Shown piece after piece: positions 1 through 8,144 of a stretch of DNA of 21,230 nucleotides. The stretch is from the NCBI GenBank assembly GCA_016840905.1, contig JAEORM010000024.1, forward strand, positions 1 through 21,230. Direction: 5' to 3'. The position numbers and the translations under genes are program-made. The notes beneath the pieces are model-generated. The model ran no database searches. It saw only the letters and a list, made by a program, of their open reading frames with translations, and was not told the origin of the DNA. The stretch's first letter is position 1, and every line of letters begins with the position of its first letter. This DNA comes from Candidatus Gerdarchaeota archaeon. Lineage in GTDB: Archaea > Asgardarchaeota > Heimdallarchaeia > JABLTI01.

Positions 1-74
1 TATTATTAAACATAATGTCAAAAAAAATTATGATTTGTGGACATATGGTTTATTTATATTAATTAACATAAACA

Positions 75-118
75 TTTTATAGTAGTATGCTCTGTCGTAT
101 GATATAGTATACAGGGTG
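75..118 (+). promoter_or_regulatory. TATA-like box and Shine-Dalgarno of the first gene
   Basis: TTTTATAG at 75-82 is a good archaeal TATA candidate and would start transcription near 103-108. AGGGTG at 113-118 lies 5 nt before the ATG at 124 and matches the archaeal anti-SD well, which fixes that start. The rest of 1-74 is AT-rich and shows nothing recognisable. The TATA call rests on position and sequence only. Confidence 0.45.
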
Positions 119-123
119 TATTT

Positions 124-627
124 ATGACTAAAAATGATATTCAACAAATAAAAAAGAAAGTTAAAACAATTATGAATAATCCATTAATAGATTTATTCTA
201 TCCGAAAAAGGAAGATAGTCTTAAAGGATCAAAAGAATGGACTAATTTAACTAAAACACAATTAGAAACTTTGGTTATTGATATAATTACTGATGAAGTA
301 AATGAAGAGCTAACTTATTTAGAAAGAGGAGAAATACGTGGCGTAACTAAAAGATCTTTTTATAGAACACTGGAACAAGCTCGCTTAAATTTAATTCGAG
401 CAATTTTTACTATTATGGTTGCTTCAGTTCTTAATATAATTGATTCACCAAGGCTTTCTGATTTTAATAATCTTTCACAGAATTTTCTTGATCTAATTAC
501 TGTTAGTAGACTAGATTCCCAAAGTCCTGAAGAGAAAGAAAAATGGATTAATGTATATACAAAAATGATTTTTGAAAACGTAAAGAAATTAAAAAAGCAA
601 AGTGCGTTATCTAATATGATTAAATGA
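124..627 (+). CDS. Hypothetical protein with HTH-like segment (167 aa)
   Basis: I do not recognise a named family. The protein is soluble and largely helical, with no signal peptide. Residues about 70-100 hold GVTKRSFYRTLEQARLN followed by a hydrophobic helix. This spacing resembles the HTH part of sigma-region-4-like and archaeal DNA-binding proteins (a short turn, then a basic recognition helix), so a DNA-binding role is possible but unproven. The N- and C-termini are lysine-rich. The ATG is supported by a strong SD (AGGGTG, 5 nt spacer). The gene is monocistronic and converges on hypF, sharing a hairpin at the 3' end. Confidence 0.7.
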   Translation: MTKNDIQQIKKKVKTIMNNPLIDLFYPKKEDSLKGSKEWTNLTKTQLETLVIDIITDEVNEELTYLERGEIRGVTKRSFYRTLEQARLNLIRAIFTIMVASVLNIIDSPRLSDFNNLSQNFLDLITVSRLDSQSPEEKEKWINVYTKMIFENVKKLKKQSALSNMIK

Positions 628-629
628 GT

Positions 630-654
630 GTATTATTTGTATTACAAATAATAC
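630..654. terminator. Hairpin between convergent ORF 124-627 and hypF
   Basis: A perfect 10-bp inverted repeat, GTATTATTTG (630-639) and CAAATAATAC (645-654), has a 5-nt loop. It is followed on the + strand by a T/C-rich run (tctctttta). The hypF stop codon (642-644, minus strand) lies in the loop. It probably serves as the terminator of the upstream + gene and perhaps of hypF as well. Confidence 0.5.
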
Positions 655-2975
655 TCTCTTTTATCCTTTAAAGCTGCAATTATAGCTTGACCGGTACTTA
701 AACCACCATCACCACATGGAATTAAGTGATGTTGTAAAAATTCTAAATTGGAATCATTTATTCTTTTAGCAATTCGTCTAGTAATAAATTCATTGAAAGC
801 TACTCCACCAGAAAATCCAATTTTATTTAGACCATAAGATATCGCTGAATCTATTGCTATCAATGAAAATTGATCAGCTAATTCATTATGAACTGTTAAT
901 GCTATATCACTAGGTTTGCAACCTTCTTTGAATTTCTCATATGCCTGAAAAATGATCTCACTTGTATTTATTATCCCTGATTCTGGAAATGGAATATTAA
1001 ATTTTACTCTTCCTTCTTTTCCTTTCATTGCTAAAGATTCAAGAGTAATTGCTGGTTCTCCTTCATATGTTCTTTCAAAGCATGTTTTTAATAATGCGCT
1101 AACAGATGCTAGAATTCTTCCAGTACTTGTTGTTTCAAAAGTGTTAATTTTTTGTTTAAGTTGTACAAGTAATACTTGTATTTCATTTTCTCCTCCAGGT
1201 AAAGCCATATCATAATTATTAACTAATAAATCATAAAGTTCAGATTCTGATAATTTATTAGATAAAATACCAGCTAACATTCTTATTGGATATATTGTAG
1301 CGCGATCACCTCCTGGCATTATTTGTTCTTCAAGATGACCAATTCGATTATATCCAAAGTAATTACATCGTAGAATTTCACCACCCCAGATTTTACCATC
1401 TTCTCCATAACCTACACCGTCCGCTACAATAGAAATAATCTCTTCATCAATACCTAAATTATTATCTACCATTAATGCAACCCCATGAGCATAATGATGT
1501 TGTATTTTTGATAATTGAGAATTATATTTAACGGCATATTTTTCTGCTAAGCTAGTAGTCAAATATCTTGGGTGTAAATCACAACCTATCGAATTATAGG
1601 AATTAATGCCTAATAAGTTACTTAAATGATTTAAAGCAGATTCAAGAAAATCCAATGTTTCTAAAGTATCAATATCTCCAATATATTGTGTGGGAAAACA
1701 TCTATTTTTTAATGCTATAGCTCCTGTTGAAGTAAGTAGAGTACCTATTCCTAATGATACATTGGAATCTAAATCAAATGGTAAATTAATAGGTTCAGGA
1801 ACCCAACCTCTTGATCGACGAATAATAACAGGATTCTTATTTGTTAATCTAATAACACTATCATCTGCTCTTTGGTAGATTTGCCGATTATGAAGTAAAA
1901 TATAATCAGCTAAATTAGTTACTTTTGATAAAATCTCTGAATTGTCAATATACATTGGAATATTAGAAGGATTTGCACTTGTCAATATTATCGCAGAACC
2001 TTTTATCTCATCTAAAATTAGAGAATGAATTCCTGAATATGGCAGCATGACTCCTACATTAAATAAATTAGGTGCTATCCATTCAGATAAAGGAAAAGGT
2101 TGTTTCTTTCTAACTAAAACAATTGGTTTACGAAAACTTGTAAGTAATTCCTCTTCGACAGAATTAAGCTCTGCATATTGTTTAATATTAGATATTGATT
2201 TAGAAATTACCGCAAATGGTTTATACTTTCTTTTACCCTTTCGTAAACGTAATTTTAGAATAATTTCATCATTCATAGCTGAGCATGCTAGATGAGTGCC
2301 ACCAATACCTTTAATAGCTAAAATACTGCCCTCATCAATTAAATTTGCTATTTTTTTATAGATATTTTTACCTTCTATTTTTATACCTTCTTTGGAAAAA
2401 AGACTTAATTGTGGACCACAAATACTACAACAAGTTGTTTGTGCATGATGCCTTCTATCTCGAGGATTATTATATTCCTTACTACAATCAGGACATAAAG
2501 GAAATTCTACCATTGTTGTGTTTGGTCGATCATAAGGTAAATTTGTAATTGTCGTATATCTAGGACCACAAATTGCACATGAAGTAAATGCATATTTATA
2601 TCGACGATCATTAATATCTTCCATATCTTTCAGGCAATCATCGCAAATTGATATGTCAGGAGGAAGATATGATATACCACCAATTTTATTTTCTGAACTA
2701 GTTAAAATATCAAAATCATTGAATTCATTAGTTATATTTTTCCATGTGACTTGAAAATCTTCATATTTTGCTAGATATGGTTTATCTTTTTTAAGAGATT
2801 CAATAAATTCTTGAAGAATATTTTTTGGTCCTTCTGCGATAATTAAAACCCCAGCATCTCCTTGATTCCTTACAAATCCCTTTAAATTTAAATCCTTAGC
2901 TTTACGGTACACAAAAGGTCTGTATCCAATGCCTTGAACTATTCCTCTACAGACAATTTCCACTCGAGATATCAA
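642..2975 (-). CDS. hypF: Carbamoyltransferase HypF, [NiFe]-hydrogenase maturation
   Basis: HypF uses carbamoyl phosphate and ATP to form carbamoyl-AMP and passes the carbamoyl group to the C-terminal Cys of HypE, the source of the CN ligands of the [NiFe] site. All domains are present in 777 aa, the usual length. An acylphosphatase-like domain (about 5-90) has VQGIGYRPF and the conserved Asn in FVRNQGD. The zinc-finger region (about 109-190) has four CxxC pairs, the last three CAIC, CPDC and CSIC. A YrdC-like domain (about 200-390) has KGIGGTHLACSA. A Kae1/HypF C-terminal domain has HHYAH (about 493), DGVGYGEDG and GFSGGVAFNE. The start is TTG, directly after an in-frame TAA, with GAGG 8 nt upstream; GTG four codons in is the alternative. 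HypC is encoded 17 kb away and no hydrogenase subunit is in view. Confidence 0.96.
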   Translation of the reverse strand: MISRVEIVCRGIVQGIGYRPFVYRKAKDLNLKGFVRNQGDAGVLIIAEGPKNILQEFIESLKKDKPYLAKYEDFQVTWKNITNEFNDFDILTSSENKIGGISYLPPDISICDDCLKDMEDINDRRYKYAFTSCAICGPRYTTITNLPYDRPNTTMVEFPLCPDCSKEYNNPRDRRHHAQTTCCSICGPQLSLFSKEGIKIEGKNIYKKIANLIDEGSILAIKGIGGTHLACSAMNDEIILKLRLRKGKRKYKPFAVISKSISNIKQYAELNSVEEELLTSFRKPIVLVRKKQPFPLSEWIAPNLFNVGVMLPYSGIHSLILDEIKGSAIILTSANPSNIPMYIDNSEILSKVTNLADYILLHNRQIYQRADDSVIRLTNKNPVIIRRSRGWVPEPINLPFDLDSNVSLGIGTLLTSTGAIALKNRCFPTQYIGDIDTLETLDFLESALNHLSNLLGINSYNSIGCDLHPRYLTTSLAEKYAVKYNSQLSKIQHHYAHGVALMVDNNLGIDEEIISIVADGVGYGEDGKIWGGEILRCNYFGYNRIGHLEEQIMPGGDRATIYPIRMLAGILSNKLSESELYDLLVNNYDMALPGGENEIQVLLVQLKQKINTFETTSTGRILASVSALLKTCFERTYEGEPAITLESLAMKGKEGRVKFNIPFPESGIINTSEIIFQAYEKFKEGCKPSDIALTVHNELADQFSLIAIDSAISYGLNKIGFSGGVAFNEFITRRIAKRINDSNLEFLQHHLIPCGDGGLSTGQAIIAALKDKREYYL

Positions 2976-3061
2976 TTAATAAGCCTCAAAAAAATGTTAG
3001 CAAATATAATACTAATAATTTGTTATAAATTTAAATTGAATACAAATAAATTTTGAAATTA
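2976..3061 (-). promoter_or_regulatory. hypF upstream region with TATA-like sequence
   Basis: Read on the minus strand, an AT block around 3022-3035 (tttaaatttataa) could be the TATA element, giving a start near 3000. GAGG precedes the TTG start of hypF. This is a positional inference in very AT-rich DNA. Confidence 0.25.
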
Positions 3062-4561
3062 TTAAAAATTAACCTCAAAGTCACCTTTGAGAAAGAAATC
3101 TTTAGGAAGAACCCAATTATTTTCTTCTTCATTATAGTATCTATAAGGTATTGATCTAAATATTCCACTTGTTTTTGATGCTAAAGAAAATTGAGTATTC
3201 TTTATTTCAGGTAAATTTTCGCATATTAAATCATTAAGTCTATGGGCTCCGTTCATTAAATCAATCGTGAAAATAGCTCCACCATTTTTAAAAGAATAGG
3301 AAAATGATTGAGGTAATCGTAATAGGATTTTCTCAATCTTAGAAAGATCGGAAGTTGAAATTTTATCATAAAATAGAATTGCTGTTTGATTTAAACCCAT
3401 ATAATAAAGCAATATCATTGGAAATAGAAGAGGTTTAACATTTTCAATATGAAAATTAGTTTCCTCCCATGACAAATCCAAATATTTAGCAATAGTACGA
3501 ACTGATCTGTCAAGATCTCTTTTATAAATTGTCATTATCTTCAAATCCATTTCGGAAAGATCAATTTTTCCCCCCTCAAAATAAAAACGATGAAATGAAT
3601 TTTCAGTTAATTTTTGATTGTCTTGCATACTAAAGACTCTTTCTTTAAACCAATCTATATAAAAACCAGGTTTTATACCGGATAATACTGAAGGACGTTT
3701 TGAATAATTATAATATGAAAAATCTAAATTATTAGCTATTGAATCAACTTCATCAAAATAGTATAAATTAATTATTTTTTGATCTTTAAGGCTCTCGAGA
3801 TATTCCTTTAATTCTTTTTCATATTGTTTTGGTATGTTTAATGAAATTATATAATTATAGTGTTGATTAGGACATCGACGAATTGTCCTAGTAAAAGGAG
3901 ATGAAAAATATTCAGGAACCATATCCGTAAATTGAGGTGAAGCGTTAAGTAAGATAATAAAAAGATTTAAACCAATTTTTGGGAAATTTGCTGTACCAGT
4001 TATACGAAAGTAAGCATTATTTCGCAAATAACCAATACGTCGACTAATATAATTGGAGCGTACATTCAATTTTTCTGAAAGTGTATCATTATTATATTCG
4101 ATGTTTATTTTTAAACAATCACGAACAGTTTCAATGATTTTTACATCCATTTCAGATAATGGAACAATATAATATCTTTCAAGATCAAACAAAATTGCAC
4201 AGGATTCAATAAATGTTAAATTTTTGAATTTCTGAATCTGTTCAAGAAATGTCTCTATAAATAAACCATTCATAATTTTATCTAAATATAAAAACTCAGT
4301 AAATGGTTTATAGTGATATTCACCCATTGGGAGCTGGACTGTTTCAGGTTTTGAGTGTTTACTCCAAAAATTAACTAAATAATCTCTATCTTCTTCATCA
4401 TTAAGTTGACGATAAATATATAGAAAACCTAAATCTAAAGCTATGCGATTATTAATCCCTTGAACTATGGGAAAAAAATTTGTCATCATATTTTCAAAAA
4501 GTTTTGAAAAATTAGGTTTATCTTTTAGTTGATGAAGGTTTTCTAATAATTGTTCAGACAT
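3062..4561 (-). CDS. Large putative regulator with two Lrp/AsnC-like wHTH units (499 aa)
   Basis: I do not recognise a named protein. Two segments begin almost identically: LSEMDVKIIE at about residue 135 and LSEMDLKIMT at about 337. Each continues as a winged-HTH of Lrp/AsnC type (first: TLSEKLNVRSNYISRRIGYL; second: TIAKYLDLSWEETNFHIENV). Each is followed by an alpha/beta stretch of about 80 residues reminiscent of an Lrp ligand-binding (RAM) domain. The N-terminal 130 residues are helical and unassigned. Typical Lrp proteins are about 150 aa, so this looks like an internal duplication with an N-terminal extension. There are no membrane segments. The ATG is clear; GAGG lies a rather long 13 nt upstream. 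It is divergent from uvrC, and the shared region holds a palindrome that could be its operator. Confidence 0.8.
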   Translation of the reverse strand: MSEQLLENLHQLKDKPNFSKLFENMMTNFFPIVQGINNRIALDLGFLYIYRQLNDEEDRDYLVNFWSKHSKPETVQLPMGEYHYKPFTEFLYLDKIMNGLFIETFLEQIQKFKNLTFIESCAILFDLERYYIVPLSEMDVKIIETVRDCLKINIEYNNDTLSEKLNVRSNYISRRIGYLRNNAYFRITGTANFPKIGLNLFIILLNASPQFTDMVPEYFSSPFTRTIRRCPNQHYNYIISLNIPKQYEKELKEYLESLKDQKIINLYYFDEVDSIANNLDFSYYNYSKRPSVLSGIKPGFYIDWFKERVFSMQDNQKLTENSFHRFYFEGGKIDLSEMDLKIMTIYKRDLDRSVRTIAKYLDLSWEETNFHIENVKPLLFPMILLYYMGLNQTAILFYDKISTSDLSKIEKILLRLPQSFSYSFKNGGAIFTIDLMNGAHRLNDLICENLPEIKNTQFSLASKTSGIFRSIPYRYYNEEENNWVLPKDFFLKGDFEVNF

Positions 4562-4656
4562 AGATTACCATGATCCTCATTATAATTTGACAAATGAACT
4601 AATCGACCAAAATTAAGTTCAAAATTAAATATAAAAACACCCAGAGAACATAAGAT

Positions 4657-4684
4657 TTTTCTTTTAATTAAGAAAAGTTATAAT
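4657..4684. promoter_or_regulatory. Palindrome and TATA-like box in the uvrC / wHTH divergent region
   Basis: TTTTCTT (4657-4663) and AAGAAAA (4670-4676) form a perfect 7-bp inverted repeat around TTAATT. A TATA-like TTATAAT follows at 4678-4684, placing transcription of uvrC near 4705-4710. A second TATA-like run (taaatataaaaa) lies near 4626-4637. The palindrome sits where a repressor would block uvrC transcription. The rest of 4562-4729 shows nothing further. Confidence 0.35.
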
Positions 4685-4729
4685 CTATAGATTCAAAATT
4701 AGCTAAAAAAGAATTAGTCTTAGAAGTTT

Positions 4730-6595
4730 ATGATTGTGGATATATTGAATGAAAATATTCAAAATTTAATTATAAAAGCAAATTCATTTCCTGAAAAACC
4801 TGGAGTGTACTTATTTAAAGATAAGAATAATAAAATTATTTATGTTGGAAAAGCAAAATCATTGAATGCAAGAATTAAATCTTATTTTATAAGAAATCCA
4901 ATTGAAAGAAAAATAGAGATAATACAAGAAATTGCTCATGATATGGAATTTATAACAACAAATTCAGAAACAGATGCTCTAATTTTAGAAAATGAATTAA
5001 TTAAAATTCATCGACCAAAGATCAATGCTAGACTAAAAGATGATAAAACATATCCATATTTAAAAATCACAACTAGTGAAAAATATCCTAGAGTGGAAAT
5101 TGTAAGAAAAAGAGAAGAATCAGATGATATTTACTTTGGTCCTTACACCGATGTAAAGACTTTACGAGAGGCCTTAAATAAGGCTCTAACAATTTTCCCA
5201 ATCGCAAGATGTAAAAAAGAAATTATCCTTGGAAAAAAAAATCAATCATGTTTATTCTATCAACTTGATAGATGCGTAGCTCCATGTGTTAATAAAATAG
5301 ATTATGAGGTATACCAAAAAACAGTAAAACAATTCATTAGGCTTTTTGAAGGGAAACAACAAGATATATTTCTAGAACTTAAAATTGAAATGGAGAATGC
5401 TGCGGATAATCTAGAATTTGAAAAAGCTGCAATATTGAGAGATAAATTGTCTGTATTAGAAAAAATAATTTATAAACAAACCATAGTATCAAAAAATCTA
5501 ACTGCTGAATATGACATAATTGGAATGGAAAAAAGCGAATCGATTACTTTATTGCAATTATTAATATTGAGACAAGGTAGAGTTATAGAGCAAAAACATT
5601 TTCTAATGGATATACCATATGAATTAGAAGAACCTGAAATATTATCCATATTTATTAAACAATATTATTCTCAATCAAATTTTATTCCTAAGAAAATTCT
5701 AACTAAAGCTCAAATAAAAGATGATGAAGTAATAAATAATTGGCTAAATATGAAAGCTAATAATGAAACATCAAAATTGAATAGAATTTTGCATCTACCA
5801 AGCTCACAAGAAGAAGAAAATTTCATTGAATTAGCATATAATAATGCTAAATCAAATATGAATTCTAAAGTAAAAATTGAGCAAATTAAAGAGAAGAAAA
5901 GACTAGATGGTTTAAAGGAATTAAAAGAAATAGTTGGACTTGCTGATATCCCGAAAAGGATAGAAGGATATGATATCTCTACTTTACAAGGATCAAATAC
6001 AGTTGGGTCACGTGTAGTATTTGAAATGGGAAAAGCAAAAAAAAGTGATTATAGAAAATATATAATTAAATCAATTGATTATCAAGATGATTTTGCCTCT
6101 CTAAGAGAAATCATAAAGCGACGATTTTTAAATAAATCATTAACTGAAGAGAATAGACCAAATCTCATTTTAATAGATGGAGGTAAAGGACAAGTTAGTG
6201 GAGTTTTTGAGATTTTGAGAAATTTAGGGGTAGATATACCAATTATAGGACTAGCTAAGGAATTCGAAGAAATTCATTTTCCTGATAAAAGAGATCCATT
6301 AATTTTAGATGAAAGATCAAATGCCTTAAAAATATTGCAAAATATTAGAGATGAAGCACATAGATTTGCTATAAGTTTTCATAGACAAAGACGAACAAAA
6401 GATATGATTAAATCCTCGCTTGAAGAAATTCAGGGTTTAGGTAAGAAAAGGATTGAACAATTACTTACACATTTTGAGACCATAGCAGCAATTAAAAAAG
6501 CGACTATTAATGAGCTTTGTGAAGTCCCTGGAATAAATCGACAAATAGCTGAAAAAATACACAATTTTTACAAAAATGATATTAGATTTGATTAA
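4730..6595 (+). CDS. uvrC: Excinuclease ABC subunit C (UvrC)
   Basis: UvrC makes the dual incisions 3' and 5' of a lesion in nucleotide-excision repair, acting with UvrA and UvrB, which are not in this window. The full architecture is present in 621 aa. The GIY-YIG nuclease (about 20-100) has GVYLF and IYVGKAKSLNARIKSYF. Next come a Cys-containing linker and a UVR motif (about 205-240, NLEFEKAAILRD). The RNase-H-like nuclease has its catalytic Asp candidates in YDIS (about 415) and LIDGGKGQ (about 482) and the His of DEAHRF (about 541). A C-terminal tandem HhH domain (about 555-620) has IQGLGKKRIEQLL and VPGINRQIAEKI. UvrABC in archaea is thought to come from bacteria by old transfer; base composition here matches the neighbours. 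ATG at 4730 is used; GTG two codons later is possible. Confidence 0.97.
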   Translation: MIVDILNENIQNLIIKANSFPEKPGVYLFKDKNNKIIYVGKAKSLNARIKSYFIRNPIERKIEIIQEIAHDMEFITTNSETDALILENELIKIHRPKINARLKDDKTYPYLKITTSEKYPRVEIVRKREESDDIYFGPYTDVKTLREALNKALTIFPIARCKKEIILGKKNQSCLFYQLDRCVAPCVNKIDYEVYQKTVKQFIRLFEGKQQDIFLELKIEMENAADNLEFEKAAILRDKLSVLEKIIYKQTIVSKNLTAEYDIIGMEKSESITLLQLLILRQGRVIEQKHFLMDIPYELEEPEILSIFIKQYYSQSNFIPKKILTKAQIKDDEVINNWLNMKANNETSKLNRILHLPSSQEEENFIELAYNNAKSNMNSKVKIEQIKEKKRLDGLKELKEIVGLADIPKRIEGYDISTLQGSNTVGSRVVFEMGKAKKSDYRKYIIKSIDYQDDFASLREIIKRRFLNKSLTEENRPNLILIDGGKGQVSGVFEILRNLGVDIPIIGLAKEFEEIHFPDKRDPLILDERSNALKILQNIRDEAHRFAISFHRQRRTKDMIKSSLEEIQGLGKKRIEQLLTHFETIAAIKKATINELCEVPGINRQIAEKIHNFYKNDIRFD

Positions 6596-6759
6596 TGTAA
6601 ATTTATTTTAACAGTTTTTTTCTCAAAAAAAAATATTTTAATTATCTGTCGCAACACCTATATATGAGTTATGAGATATATAAATGGAAAATAAAAGTTT
6701 AAAAAACTTTGAAAATTGATTTAGTCTATAGAAAAAATCAAAATAAGAGATGTTAAAAA
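6596..6759 (+). promoter_or_regulatory. uvrC 3' T-tract and promoter of the ABC permease operon
   Basis: A T-run at about 6616-6622 just after uvrC may act as a T-tract terminator without a clear hairpin. TATATAAA at 6677-6684 is a strong TATA candidate, predicting transcription from about 6705-6710. AAAGTT and AACTTT (near 6695-6710) form a short inverted repeat at that position, a possible operator. GAGATG 7 nt before the ATG is a weak SD. Confidence 0.4.
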
Positions 6760-8130
6760 ATGTCTATGAGAAGCTATGCCTTTAGGCGTATACTTTACAT
6801 CTTACCCACACTACTTGGAATATCAGCAGTTAGCTTTGCTTTAATTGCAGCATCCCCTGGAGATCCTATTCAAATTAGAATGGGTCTGTTTAAAGGGGAA
6901 CAATCTGAATATGATGCACGTTACAATGACATAGGTATGGAAATTGGTTTACTACAAAAAGTTGGAGAAGATTTTGTATCTTTTGATATAGGTATGTCTA
7001 CAACTGATGGATTTACTGTAACAAATATTTCTATACCAGGACCAGCATCTGCTAATGTTGAATATACTACTGTAACTCTCAATTTACACAGTGATATACA
7101 AAGGAATTTTTCAATCTCTGGATATAATATTGAAGTTACTGTAGAACCAGATGTAACATATGAGCTAGTTTTTGTTGCAGATATGTCTTCATTCAATAGT
7201 GAACATGTACTAAGTACAATATTTTATTTCTCAGCAGATGGCATATATGAGTATGGAACAATATATGTTATGGAAACAGAATATGTTAGAATTAATGTGT
7301 TTATTCGATATTTACAATGGCTTGGTTTAATGAAGAGATATGTATATGATGAACAAGAATATCGACGTTCTGGTATCTTACAAGGTGATTTCGGTCGTTC
7401 ATGGTATTGGACAGAAGATGGAAAACAAGGAAAACAAATAACTGACATTATTATTTCTCGAATGTGGTATACATTATTCTTGACAACACCTGCTTTTGTT
7501 ATCAGTACAATATTAGCAACTGTTATTGGAGTTATCCAAGCAACGAGACAATACTCAATTTGGGATAAAGGTGTAACTTTAGCTTCACTAATAGGTTATT
7601 CTATGCCAACGTTTTGGTTAGCAAAACTTGTTATGCTTGCTTCATATTATATGTTTAGATTTACAGGAGCAACGCAAGGGGATGCATTTAAAGAACCGTT
7701 TATTTTAAACGCGAAATTCTATGTGTTCCTTATCTTGCCAACAATAACTTTGGTTTTAACAGGTTTAGTTTTCTTAGCAAGGTTAACACGGTCACAATTA
7801 CTGGATATTTTAAGACAAGACTATATAGTTACTGCAAGAGCGAAAGGTCTGGCAGAAAGATCAGTAATTTATAAGCATGCATTTAGAAATGCACTGTTAC
7901 CGATTGTAACTGTGGTAGGAATGGCATTACCTGGACTATTAGGTGGAGCAGTAATGACTGAGGGTGTGTTCGGCTGGCCAGGTTTAGGAACTGTATTCTT
8001 GACGAGCTCACTGCAAAGAGATCATCCAATGATGATGGCTACAAACTTCATATTTGGAGCATTATTCTTAGTCTTCAGATTGATGGTTGACTTAAGTTAT
8101 GCTCTTGTTGATCCAAGAATTAGGTATTAG
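6760..8130 (+). CDS. DppB/OppB-type ABC transporter permease with large extracytoplasmic insert
   Basis: This is a membrane permease of the peptide/nickel/oligosaccharide (PepT) ABC class. The N-terminal TM helix (about 8-32, ILPTLLGISAVSFALIAASPGDP) is the standard DppB opening. The core resumes with YLQWLGLM, GDFGRSW and about five further TM helices. The coupling (EAA) loop reads DYIVTARAKGLAERSVIYKHAFRNALLP, followed by TEGVFGWPGLG near the C-terminus. The protein is 456 aa where the family is usually 300-340. The excess is a block of roughly 130 residues (about 46-175) between TM1 and the core, rich in beta-forming S/T/V/Y and on the outer side of the membrane. It is followed 14 nt later by the partner permease, so the two are one operon. 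The substrate cannot be told from the sequence. Confidence 0.93.
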   Translation: MSMRSYAFRRILYILPTLLGISAVSFALIAASPGDPIQIRMGLFKGEQSEYDARYNDIGMEIGLLQKVGEDFVSFDIGMSTTDGFTVTNISIPGPASANVEYTTVTLNLHSDIQRNFSISGYNIEVTVEPDVTYELVFVADMSSFNSEHVLSTIFYFSADGIYEYGTIYVMETEYVRINVFIRYLQWLGLMKRYVYDEQEYRRSGILQGDFGRSWYWTEDGKQGKQITDIIISRMWYTLFLTTPAFVISTILATVIGVIQATRQYSIWDKGVTLASLIGYSMPTFWLAKLVMLASYYMFRFTGATQGDAFKEPFILNAKFYVFLILPTITLVLTGLVFLARLTRSQLLDILRQDYIVTARAKGLAERSVIYKHAFRNALLPIVTVVGMALPGLLGGAVMTEGVFGWPGLGTVFLTSSLQRDHPMMMATNFIFGALFLVFRLMVDLSYALVDPRIRY

Positions 8131-8144
8131 GAGATGATAAAAAT

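Noticed and set aside
952..2548. Several + strand open frames inside hypF
   Set aside because: The hypF frame carries all its domains without a break; the opposite frames have no recognisable content.
5969..5995. UvrC reads YDISTLQG where many enzymes have DISH, a possible active-site loss
   Set aside because: The Asp is kept and the His position varies in functional UvrC proteins (others have Asn there), so this is not evidence of inactivation.
6616..6640. T-run followed by A-run after uvrC as a strong hairpin terminator
   Set aside because: The arms are plain homopolymer in AT-rich DNA; I kept only the T-tract as a weak signal.
6921..7448. Minus-strand open frames inside the DppB insert
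   Set aside because: I considered whether the insert region might encode a separate gene. The + frame runs unbroken from TM1 through the permease core, and the minus frames look random.
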